Of a stretch of 7,334 bases of DNA, positions 1 through 6,448 are shown in pieces. Every line of letters begins with the position of its first letter. Within the stretch, counting starts at the first letter, position 1. The position numbers and the translations under genes are program-made. The notes beneath the pieces are model-generated. The model was not told where the DNA came from, made no database searches, and worked only from the letters and a program-made list of their open reading frames with translations. This DNA comes from Gammaproteobacteria bacterium (GTDB lineage Bacteria; Bacillota_I; Bacilli_A; Izemoplasmatales; UBA1188), in the NCBI GenBank assembly GCA_024691665.1, contig JAILNJ010000018.1, positions 1 to 7,334 on the forward strand, read 5' to 3'.

Positions 1-56
1 CATTTAATTGTCTTTCTACAAGATTGACAAGATGGTGAAATATAGAGATATATCAT
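1..56 (-). CDS. spx: Spx-family transcriptional regulator, N-terminal fragment (runs off left edge)
   Basis: Reading leftward from the ATG at 56-54 gives 18 codons beginning MIYLYISPSCQSC, followed by RKTIK and a codon starting TG at the edge. This matches the N-terminus of Spx/ArsC-like thioredoxin-fold proteins, including the redox CxxC at residues 10 and 13, the same positions as in Bacillus subtilis Spx. Spx binds the alpha subunit of RNA polymerase and redirects transcription under disulfide stress. That role is family knowledge; only the N-terminus is visible here. An AGGA ribosome binding site at 69-66 lies 9 bases before the ATG. The gene diverges from pepF. With so short a fragment, a sister such as MgsR or a plain ArsC-like protein cannot be excluded, but S-P-S-C-x-S-C-R-K is most typical of Spx. 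Confidence 0.82.
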   Translation of the reverse strand, partial: MIYLYISPSCQSCRKTIK

Positions 57-75
57 TTTATTTTTTCCTGCTCAT

Positions 76-81
76 ATTATA
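76..81 (-). promoter_or_regulatory. Possible extended -10 element for the leftward spx-like gene
   Basis: The minus strand reads TGT then TATAAT at 81-76, a consensus -10 with a TGn extension. I see no convincing -35 at the usual distance (the best hexamer is TATTCT). A start point near base 69 would leave a leader of only about 13 bases, with the AGGA ribosome binding site at its very end, so the true start could be further upstream. Confidence 0.4.
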
Positions 82-119
82 ACATAATAAATATTTTTAG
101 AATATTTAATCACATTTTA

Positions 120-147
120 TTCAAAATTTATTTTATTAATGTATAAT
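120..147 (+). promoter_or_regulatory. Likely promoter of pepF
   Basis: A consensus TATAAT lies at 142-147. A weak -35, TTCAAA, lies at 120-125 with a 16-base spacer. Transcription would begin near base 154, just before the AGGAGG ribosome binding site at 160-165, which is 11 bases from the pepF ATG. The 57-176 region between the two divergent genes is otherwise AT-rich, with no obvious hairpin or operator. Confidence 0.55.
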
Positions 148-176
148 AAACTCAATGTGAGGAGGATTTTATATTT

Positions 177-1946
177 ATGAAATGGAATTTAGATTTTCTC
201 TACAAATCTAGAGAAGAATTCTTAAAAGATTTAGAAAAGGCAAATGGTTTAATCGCAGAGCTTGCATCTTACCAAGGTAAACTCGGTGATGAAGAATCAT
301 TCAAGAAATACTATGATTTAAATCATGTATTACTAAGAGATTATTTAAAGGTTTACTTATACGCTAGTATGAGAGAAAGCCAAAACAGAAAGGATAACCT
401 TAACGTTGCGGATATGCAACAAGTTCAATTCTTATTCGCTAAACTTGGTCAAGCTACTTCTTTTGAATCAAGTGAAATCTTATCTTTAGGTAAGGATTAT
501 GTATTCAAGATGCTTGATAAGTATCCTGATCTTGAACCATTAAGACATGGTTTTGAAGACTTATTCAGAAAAGAAGCTCATACTCCATCTAAGGATGCTC
601 AATCAGTAATTGCTAATTACTCTATGTTATCTGGAGTTGGATCTGATTTATATGGCTCTTTAACATCTGCCGATGCAAAGAAAGTTGAAATCAAATATAA
701 TGGCGAAAAAGAAAAGGTTAGAGTTACTAAAGAAAACTGGACTGCTTTAATCCAAGATGCTAAGACTGATAAAGATAGAAAGAATGTATTTGAGGCTTGC
801 TTCAAGTCTTATAAAGACTATCAAAATACTTATGCTTCTATTTATAATTCAGTACTTCAAGCTGATATCGCACTTGCTCGTAGTAAGGGATTCAATAATG
901 CTCTTGAAATGCATCTCTTCGGAAACAATATTCCTGTATCTTTATATCACAACCTAATTAAGGCAGCTCATAAGCTTGCTCCACTTGCTAAGAAATACTA
1001 TAAGATTAGAAAGAATGTATTAGGTTTAAGAAGATATCATACATATGATAGATTCTTATCACTTGGTGGAACTAGTGATAAAACTTATACATATGAAGAA
1101 GCTAAAGAATTATTCTTTAAATCTATCGATAAGTTTGATGATGAATTCAAAGGATTCGCTCGTGAAGTTACTAAAGATGGATATGTAGATGTATATCCAA
1201 GCGATGGTAAGAGAGGTGGAGCTTATTCAAACTCTGTACCTGGTGTACACCCAATCATTCTTTTAAACTTCAACTCTAAGTTAAATGATGTATTCACTTT
1301 AGCTCATGAAGCAGGTCACTCAATCCATACAATGTTCAGCCAAAAATATCAACCACTTGAAACTGAAGATTATACAATCTTCGTTGCTGAGATTGCTTCT
1401 ACTTTCAATGAACATAATCTATTAGATTATCTTTTAAATAGTGGTAAGTTATCTAAGAATGAAAAAGTATCATTAATCCGAAACGCTATTGATGATATTA
1501 TGTCTACATTCTATAGCCAAACTCTATTCGCTGAATATGAATATTTAGCTCATACTAAGGCAGAAAATGGCGAACCTATTACTGCTCAATCATTATCTGA
1601 AATCATGGTTAGCCTTTATAAGAGATACTATGGCTTAGATATCAGAAAAGAAAATGGAAAAGAATTTGTTTGGGCATATATCCCTCACTTCTTCAATTCT
1701 CCATACTATGTATATCAATATGCTACTTCTTTTAGTGCTTCTCTTGCTATCTATGAAAAGGTTAAGAATAATGAACCTAAGGCATTTGAAAACTATAAAG
1801 AAATGCTTAAATCAGGTGGATCAGACTATCCAATTGAAATCGTTAAGAAAGCCGGAGTTGACTTCACAAAGATGGATGCTATCAATGGTGTTGTAACTAG
1901 ATACGCAGAACTCCTTGAAGAACTCGAAAAGGCATTAAACGAATAG
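177..1946 (+). CDS. pepF: Oligoendopeptidase F (M3B zinc metallopeptidase)
   Basis: This 589-residue protein has the usual length of PepF, a cytoplasmic zinc endopeptidase that cuts short peptides. The N-terminal half is the helical substrate-channel region of the family. The catalytic core is visible as HEAGHSIHT: His377 and His381 should bind zinc, Glu378 should be the catalytic base, and Glu405 in VAEIAST is the likely third ligand. Further on, HFFNSPYYVYQYATS (residues 504-518) is the conserved Tyr-rich block that helps bind substrate and stabilise the transition state. There is no signal peptide, which fits a cytoplasmic enzyme. The start is set by AGGAGG at 160-165 and by the family-typical N-terminus with W-N-L-D. 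No terminator follows the TAG; the next promoter begins four bases later. Its position beside spx recalls Bacillus. Family assignment is secure; the preferred peptides are unknown. Confidence 0.96.
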   Translation: MKWNLDFLYKSREEFLKDLEKANGLIAELASYQGKLGDEESFKKYYDLNHVLLRDYLKVYLYASMRESQNRKDNLNVADMQQVQFLFAKLGQATSFESSEILSLGKDYVFKMLDKYPDLEPLRHGFEDLFRKEAHTPSKDAQSVIANYSMLSGVGSDLYGSLTSADAKKVEIKYNGEKEKVRVTKENWTALIQDAKTDKDRKNVFEACFKSYKDYQNTYASIYNSVLQADIALARSKGFNNALEMHLFGNNIPVSLYHNLIKAAHKLAPLAKKYYKIRKNVLGLRRYHTYDRFLSLGGTSDKTYTYEEAKELFFKSIDKFDDEFKGFAREVTKDGYVDVYPSDGKRGGAYSNSVPGVHPIILLNFNSKLNDVFTLAHEAGHSIHTMFSQKYQPLETEDYTIFVAEIASTFNEHNLLDYLLNSGKLSKNEKVSLIRNAIDDIMSTFYSQTLFAEYEYLAHTKAENGEPITAQSLSEIMVSLYKRYYGLDIRKENGKEFVWAYIPHFFNSPYYVYQYATSFSASLAIYEKVKNNEPKAFENYKEMLKSGGSDYPIEIVKKAGVDFTKMDAINGVVTRYAELLEELEKALNE

Positions 1947-1949
1947 TTA

Positions 1950-1978
1950 TTGACTAAATTAATATAAGAATATATAAT
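1950..1978 (+). promoter_or_regulatory. Strong promoter of the trpS T-box leader
   Basis: TTGACT at 1950-1955 and TATAAT at 1973-1978 are separated by exactly 17 bases, which is near-consensus for the housekeeping sigma factor. Transcription should start near 1985, almost at the first base of T-box stem I. The promoter begins only four bases after the pepF stop codon. Confidence 0.82.
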
Positions 1979-1983
1979 TTATA

Positions 1984-2176
1984 AAAACGATGAAGTAACG
2001 GATATTTATATTTACTTTAAGAGAGTCTTTGGTTGGTGCGAAAAGATATTAGATATAAATAAGTGTGGGGTTATGGAGTTTTGAAAATTTACTTAAAGCG
2101 CTATGAATTATTCATAGAATTAAGGTGGCACCGCGGAATAAATCCGTCCTTAAATTATAAGGGCGGATTTTTGTTT
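1984..2176 (+). ncRNA. Tryptophan T-box riboswitch upstream of trpS
   Basis: The leader carries the T-box sequence AAGGTGGCACCGCGG at 2122-2136. Stem I closes with AAAAC (1984-1988) against GTTTT (2078-2082). Directly above it, TGG-A at 2074-2077 supplies a Trp specifier codon and its trailing purine. An upper helix pairs 2003-2010 with 2054-2061. The apex has AGAGAGTC followed by a GGTTGGTG loop, as in other T-boxes. A small hairpin at 2101-2117 is the likely stem III. The antiterminator would pair 2122-2125 with 2148-2151 and 2133-2136 with 2144-2147, leaving the seven-base bulge TGGCACC. TGGC in the bulge can pair with GCCA, the acceptor end of a tRNA with discriminator G, as bacterial tRNA-Trp has. 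Uncharged tRNA-Trp should therefore allow read-through into trpS. The pairings are hand-drawn. Confidence 0.95.
2140..2176 (+). terminator. Regulated intrinsic terminator of the T-box leader
   Basis: A 12-base-pair stem forms between 2140-2151 and 2159-2170, with one G-T pair, a seven-base loop and a T-rich tail. It competes with the antiterminator, which uses the same 2144-2151 strand. As pepF has no terminator of its own, this one probably also stops transcripts running on from pepF. Confidence 0.93.
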
Positions 2177-2193
2177 ATATAGGAGGTAAAATT

Positions 2194-3186
2194 ATGAGAA
2201 TTATATCAGGTATCCAACCAACAAATGTTCCAACTCTTGGAAACTATATTGGCGCAATGAAGAACTTTGTTAAAATCCAAAATGAATTTGAAGATGTAGA
2301 TTTATTAGTATTTGTCGCAGATCTTCATTCAATCACAGTTGAGCGTGATAAGGCAGAACTTAAAAAGAATATTAAATCTTTAGCTGCACTTTATTTAGCT
2401 ATTGGACTTGATCCAACTAAATGTCATCTATTCATTCAATCTGAAGTAGCTGAACATTCTGAATTATCATTCATTTTAGAATGTAATTCATATATCGGTG
2501 AAATGGAAAGAATGATTCAATTTAAAGAAAAGAGTGCTAAAGAAGGCGCATCAGTTAGAACTGGTCTTTTAACTTATCCAATTCTTATGGCATCTGATAT
2601 TCTTCTTTATGATGTAGACTATGTACCAGTTGGCGAAGACCAAAAGCAGCATCTAGAAATCACTAAAGTTATCGCTGAAAGATTTAATAATAAATATGGT
2701 GAAACATTTAAAATCCCTGAACCATATATCGTTAAATCAGGCGCTAGAATCATGAGTCTTCAAGATCCTCTAAAGAAAATGAGTAAATCTGACCCTAACC
2801 AAAAAGCTTATATTACTCTTCTTGATAATATTGATGAAGCTAAAAATAAGATTAGACGTGCAGTAACTGATTCAGTTGGTATTGTTAAATATGACCTAGA
2901 GAATCAACCTGCGGTAACTAACCTTATTAATATCTATTCAAACCTTACTGGTGAATCAATTGAAGCTATTGAAAAGAAATATGAAGGCTTAGGTTATAAA
3001 GAATTCAAAGAAGATTTAGCTAACATCGTTGGAGATGAACTCACTAAGATTCAAGCTAAATACAATGAAATCATTAAATCAGACGTATTAAATAAAGTTC
3101 TTGATGAAGGTAGAGATTACGCTAAATCAATTGCGTTTAAGAAAATTAGAAAAGTCCACAAGAGAGTTGGACTTGGTCGTGAATAA
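2194..3186 (+). CDS. trpS: Tryptophanyl-tRNA synthetase
   Basis: This 330-residue class I aminoacyl-tRNA synthetase attaches tryptophan to tRNA-Trp in the cytoplasm, and its length matches bacterial TrpRS. The N-terminus GIQPTNVPTLGNYIGAM contains the family's HIGH-equivalent (GNYIG, residues 16-20). KMSKS is intact at 195-199 within PLKKMSKSDPN. The YIGEMERMIQFKEKS block (100-114), ASDILLY (133-139) and VPVGEDQKQHLE (144-155) are characteristic of the tryptophan and ATP site. AGGAGG at 2181-2186 lies seven bases before the ATG and fixes the start. The gene is controlled by the T-box leader and ends just before a bidirectional terminator. The protein itself contains no tryptophan. Nothing suggests damage or an indolmycin-resistant second copy, although other copies elsewhere cannot be judged. 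Confidence 0.98.
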   Translation: MRIISGIQPTNVPTLGNYIGAMKNFVKIQNEFEDVDLLVFVADLHSITVERDKAELKKNIKSLAALYLAIGLDPTKCHLFIQSEVAEHSELSFILECNSYIGEMERMIQFKEKSAKEGASVRTGLLTYPILMASDILLYDVDYVPVGEDQKQHLEITKVIAERFNNKYGETFKIPEPYIVKSGARIMSLQDPLKKMSKSDPNQKAYITLLDNIDEAKNKIRRAVTDSVGIVKYDLENQPAVTNLINIYSNLTGESIEAIEKKYEGLGYKEFKEDLANIVGDELTKIQAKYNEIIKSDVLNKVLDEGRDYAKSIAFKKIRKVHKRVGLGRE

Positions 3187-3190
3187 TAGA

Positions 3191-3230
3191 AAAACACAAA
3201 TCCTATTCAACTGGATTTGTGTTTTCTTTT
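3191..3230. terminator. Bidirectional terminator shared by trpS and popT
   Basis: A perfect 13-base-pair stem joins 3191-3203 and 3213-3225 around a nine-base loop. A-runs on the left and T-runs on the right make it work in both directions. Rightward, it lies five bases after the trpS stop. Leftward, the upstream arm is made of the last popT codons and the popT TAG stop sits at the loop edge (3205-3203). Confidence 0.92.
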
Positions 3231-4159
3231 GTTTCTATTTCTTCTTCTTTTTTCTTTCTATTACTTAACCATTTAAGGAACATTGATAAGAATATACCAA
3301 AGGCTAAGAATAGTACTGCGAGTAATACGTGCCACCAAGTATAGGCATTAACTATTTCATGTACGTTTACGATAAATACTGCTGCTACTGATGCACATAC
3401 AAATCCCATAATCATATAAAGGCATACTTTATGATATTTATGGAATAACCATTTAATTGGTTTAGATAGGAATACTAAAGATACTGCGGCACCTAAGATT
3501 AATGGGATAAATAGTTTTAATTCATTAACTAAGAATGCACTATCTTTATAGTTTTCAAAATGGATTAAGGCACTTATTCCATTTAGTACTGGATAGTAAA
3601 GTCCTACAATCATAAAGATAAGCGAACCACTAATACCTGGGAAGATCATAGCTAGAGTTCCAAGCATTGTTAAGAAGAATAAAATAACCATATCTTTAAA
3701 CTTAAGTACTTCAAATGTCGCATTGATATCTGCACCTTGATCATTAACTACTAAGTTAAGTACTGCAAGTCCAATTACTACGAGGAACGCAACTCCAAAT
3801 ACTATTGGATATTTTTCTTTATGGTGTTCTTTTTCTTCTTTTAGTAATTTTAAGTCTGGTACATCATTGATGATACCGCCAATAATTACGCCTGCGAAGA
3901 GCGAGATTGTTTCAATGAATATTACTGCGAATAGGAACTTAAGTAGTTTAGATGCGAGGAAGATTCCCACAATAATTCCTAAACCTACTTTTAGTAGGTA
4001 TAGGAAATTAGGCCAGAATTTCTTAGTAAGGGATGCAAATGCATCAACCATCTTCTCATAAACACCTAAAATGAATGCGACAGTACCACCGCTGATACCC
4101 GCAATCATATTACCTATTCCAATTAATATTCCTTTTAAAAATAGGAGGATAGACTTCAT
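3203..4159 (-). CDS. popT: DUF368 / PopT-type polyprenyl-phosphate transporter
   Basis: This 318-residue polytopic membrane protein belongs to DUF368. Members were recently shown to move undecaprenyl phosphate across the membrane so that the lipid carrier of cell-wall synthesis is recycled. The two family repeats are visible as GNMIAGISGGTVAF (residues 16-29) and FPGISGS (173-179), consistent with inverted-repeat halves. About eight to ten hydrophobic segments cover residues 4-297, with a charged loop at 103-118 and a charged C-terminal tail (301-318). The first repeat has Ala20 where a proline is usual. The ATG overlaps the rimO stop as ATGA, and AGGAGG at 4170-4165, five bases upstream, lies inside the last rimO codons. 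It is the last gene of the degV-rimO-popT operon. Family assignment is strong; transport of this lipid here is inferred from homologues. Confidence 0.92.
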   Translation of the reverse strand: MKSILLFLKGILIGIGNMIAGISGGTVAFILGVYEKMVDAFASLTKKFWPNFLYLLKVGLGIIVGIFLASKLLKFLFAVIFIETISLFAGVIIGGIINDVPDLKLLKEEKEHHKEKYPIVFGVAFLVVIGLAVLNLVVNDQGADINATFEVLKFKDMVILFFLTMLGTLAMIFPGISGSLIFMIVGLYYPVLNGISALIHFENYKDSAFLVNELKLFIPLILGAAVSLVFLSKPIKWLFHKYHKVCLYMIMGFVCASVAAVFIVNVHEIVNAYTWWHVLLAVLFLAFGIFLSMFLKWLSNRKKKEEEIETKENTNPVE

Positions 4160-5460
4160 AATACCCTCCTAATTTCGCCATATAGTTCATAAGCGCTCGC
4201 ATCAAGTATTTCTACTTCTACGATATCGCCTTCTTTTATATCATTTTCAAATGGACAAGTTGCGATGATTGCACCATCCACATCATCAGGCGCAAACATA
4301 TAGTTTCTAAGGGTAAATGTGTAATCATCATTATATAATGTGACAATTGCCTTATATTTATTTCCGATTAATTCACTCTTTAAAGATAAAGCTATTTCAT
4401 TTTGAAGAGCCATTAACTCATTATATCTCTTTTTAGATATAAATTTAGGCACTCTTAAATGATATTTAAAACTTAGAGTATCTTCTTCTCTAGAATACAT
4501 AAAAGCTCCCATATGGAAGAATTTAGCTTCTTTCACGAATTCTTTAAGTTCATTAAAGTCTTTATTAGTTTCATGAGGGAATCCAACCATTAAAGTAGTT
4601 CTGATAACTGCGTGTGGGATTTCCTTTCTAATTTTCTTAATTAATTCAAGTGCAGATTCTTTAGTAGACTTTCTCTTCATTAACTTAAGAATCTTATTAG
4701 ATGCGTGTTGGAATGGAATATCAAAGTATGGGGCAATGTTTTCATTATCCTTAATAACTTTGATTAATTCATCAGTAATAGTTTCAGGATAGATATAGAA
4801 AGTTCTTAAGATTTCTACACCCTTAATATGCGCAATCTTATCAAGGAGCTCTGGAAGCATTAATTTATGGTAGTTATCAACTCCATATTTAGATGTATCT
4901 TGAGCAATAATATTTATTTCTTTTGCGCCACCTTTAACTAAATAGTTAACTTCATCTATGATATCTTCCATATCTCTTGATTTAAATGGTCCACGAATAA
5001 GAGGGATTGCGCAGAATGCACAACGGTTATTACAACCATCAGCGATTCTAACATAAGGTGATACTGGAGATGTGATTAAAACTCTATCATTGAATGATAG
5101 GTGATCTTCTTTTATCTCAAATAATTCCTTTATGATTTTTGAGAACTTAGGATATTCCTCAATCGATATAACTCTATCTATTTGAGGAAAGTTTTCTAAA
5201 GTCTCATTTTTATATCTAGTCGCAAAACAACCGCAGACTACGATCTTTTGGTTAGGCTTCTTATTATTTACGCAATCAAGCATAACATCGATTGCTTCTT
5301 TTTTCGCACTTGTGATGAATGCACAAGTGTTTATAATAATAAGATCTGCATCGTCTGCGGTATCAGTTATTGTGAAATTTTGTCTTTTAAGGAGTCCAAG
5401 AATCATTTCACTATCGACTTGATTCTTAGAACATCCAAGAGATATCATTCCAACTTTCAT
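4156..5460 (-). CDS. rimO: Ribosomal protein S12 methylthiotransferase RimO
   Basis: RimO is a radical-SAM enzyme with two iron-sulfur clusters that methylthiolates a conserved aspartate of ribosomal protein S12. The 434-residue length is typical. The N-terminal UPF0004 domain has SLGCSKNQVDSE, which distinguishes RimO from MiaB and MtaB, and likely cluster cysteines Cys10, Cys46 and Cys78. The radical-SAM motif lies in ADGCNNRCAFCAIPLIRGP, with Cys143, Cys147 and Cys150. A C-terminal TRAM domain (about 363-434) contacts the substrate. The gene starts two bases after the degV stop and has no Shine-Dalgarno sequence, so translation probably depends on ribosomes finishing degV. It ends in TGA overlapping the popT start by four bases. 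All key residues are present; the call is very secure. Confidence 0.97.
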   Translation of the reverse strand: MKVGMISLGCSKNQVDSEMILGLLKRQNFTITDTADDADLIIINTCAFITSAKKEAIDVMLDCVNNKKPNQKIVVCGCFATRYKNETLENFPQIDRVISIEEYPKFSKIIKELFEIKEDHLSFNDRVLITSPVSPYVRIADGCNNRCAFCAIPLIRGPFKSRDMEDIIDEVNYLVKGGAKEINIIAQDTSKYGVDNYHKLMLPELLDKIAHIKGVEILRTFYIYPETITDELIKVIKDNENIAPYFDIPFQHASNKILKLMKRKSTKESALELIKKIRKEIPHAVIRTTLMVGFPHETNKDFNELKEFVKEAKFFHMGAFMYSREEDTLSFKYHLRVPKFISKKRYNELMALQNEIALSLKSELIGNKYKAIVTLYNDDYTFTLRNYMFAPDDVDGAIIATCPFENDIKEGDIVEVEILDASAYELYGEIRRVL

Positions 5461-5485
5461 TATTATTTCTTGTTTGATTTCTTAC
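5460..5485 (-). promoter_or_regulatory. degV-rimO junction without a ribosome binding site
   Basis: The degV stop TAA (5465-5463) is followed by two bases and then the rimO ATG. The 25 bases before that ATG are A-rich and contain no GGAG-like sequence, unlike pepF, trpS, popT and degV. Translational coupling by termination and re-initiation is the simplest reading. Confidence 0.7.
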
Positions 5486-6347
5486 TAGGTTTTTTTAAAT
5501 ATAGAATACCTGTAGTACCAGGTCCACAATGTGATCCAATTACAGAACCACACTTAGTTGTATATATGTGTTCGAACTTACAGTTCTTTTCAATTAATTC
5601 AACAATATACTTTTCAGTATCATCATTATCAAAACCAGTAACGAATACGTATTTCATATCTACATCACTGATTTCTTTCATCATATCATCGAATTGAGTC
5701 TTAACAGACATCTTAACATGTCCAATTGGTTTCTTACCGATGATGAGTTTTCCATCTACAACTTTAATAATTGGTTTAATTGAGAGTAATTTTACAACGA
5801 AACCAGCAAGTTGAGAGCATCTACCACCCTTAATTAGATAGTTCATAGTGTTGATAGAGAATTGAGCTCTTAGATTAGGAACTATTTCTTCATCAGCAAT
5901 TTTCTTAATTTCTTCTCTACTCTTACCTTCATTTACTAAGTCTCTAATCTTTAAGATTAAAAGGCCGGTTGCGGTAGATAAGTTTAGTGAATCGATGATA
6001 GTTACTTTTTCAGGATCTTTACATGCGCTTCTTCCAAGAGTCACAGATTGTTGGTTCGCACTTAATGTTGAACCAATACCAGTAAAGATGATTGAATATC
6101 CTTCATCAATATATTTATTAAATAATTCTGTATAAATAGCTGGACCAACTGCGCTAGTTGATGGAAGCTTTCCTGTTTTCTTTTCGTTTTCTTTGATTTG
6201 ATCAAGAGTAATTTCTACTCCATCTTTATATGCTTCATCAGAACCTTCATATGATACAAGTAGAGGCACTACTTCAAGGTTCAATTCTTCTACTAATTCT
6301 TTTGATAGATCACAAGTAGAATCGCTTATGAGTTTAATCTTTTCCAT
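5463..6347 (-). CDS. DegV family (FakB-like) fatty-acid-binding protein
   Basis: DegV proteins bind a fatty acid in a deep pocket. The FakB members present it to the kinase FakA, which makes acyl phosphate for phospholipid synthesis. This 294-residue protein has the whole family pattern: SDSTCDLS (8-15), LPSTSAVGP (61-69), GIGSTLSANQQS (90-101), IDSLNLSTATG (118-128), YLIKGGRCS (170-178) and GSHCGPGTTG (271-280). Likely carboxylate-contact residues by analogy with FakB are Thr64, Ser93, Arg176 and His273. The AGGAGA site at 6358-6353, five bases before the ATG, sets the start. It is the first gene of an operon with rimO and popT. The tail ends in a lysine-rich stretch, KKPSKKSNKK, beyond the family core. 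No fakA is visible here, so a true FakB role is an inference. Confidence 0.93.
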   Translation of the reverse strand: MEKIKLISDSTCDLSKELVEELNLEVVPLLVSYEGSDEAYKDGVEITLDQIKENEKKTGKLPSTSAVGPAIYTELFNKYIDEGYSIIFTGIGSTLSANQQSVTLGRSACKDPEKVTIIDSLNLSTATGLLILKIRDLVNEGKSREEIKKIADEEIVPNLRAQFSINTMNYLIKGGRCSQLAGFVVKLLSIKPIIKVVDGKLIIGKKPIGHVKMSVKTQFDDMMKEISDVDMKYVFVTGFDNDDTEKYIVELIEKNCKFEHIYTTKCGSVIGSHCGPGTTGILYLKKPSKKSNKK

Positions 6348-6362
6348 ATATTTCTCCTAACT

Positions 6363-6397
6363 TGTATAATTTTACACTAATTCTATATAAAAATAAA
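6363..6397 (-). promoter_or_regulatory. Putative promoter region of the degV-rimO-popT operon
   Basis: Between the hairpin at 6418-6448 and degV the minus strand is almost pure A and T. Two candidates with 17-base spacers overlap: TTTATT (6397-6392) with TAAAAT (6374-6369), and TTTATA (6391-6386) with TATACA (6368-6363). Neither is strong and either gives a very short leader. A promoter is expected here because a terminator precedes it. Confidence 0.35.
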
Positions 6398-6411
6398 GAT
6401 ATTTTATATAG

Positions 6412-6448
6412 GTAAAAAAATAGGAGTCGGTTAGTTCGACTCCTATTT
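6412..6448 (-). terminator. Terminator of the substrate-binding protein gene
   Basis: On the minus strand a 12-base-pair stem joins 6448-6437 and 6429-6418 around a seven-base loop, followed by a run of seven T (6420-6414). The TAG stop of the gene (6445-6443) lies inside the first arm, which begins with its last lysine codon. Confidence 0.9.

Noticed and set aside
617..1896. Short open frames of 62-80 codons inside pepF, on both strands
   Set aside because: They overlap the conserved PepF coding sequence in other frames and have no start signals or recognisable motifs.
2065..2067. TGG at 2065-2067 as an alternative T-box specifier
   Set aside because: It lies away from the closing helix of stem I, whereas TGG-A at 2074-2077 sits directly above that helix as expected. 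Both would specify tryptophan.
3867..4061. A 64-codon rightward frame inside popT
   Set aside because: It is antisense to conserved transmembrane segments and has no supporting signals.
5248..5697. A 149-codon rightward open frame opposite the rimO/degV junction
   Set aside because: It lies antisense to two well-supported genes, has no ribosome binding site and a composition typical of a shadow frame.
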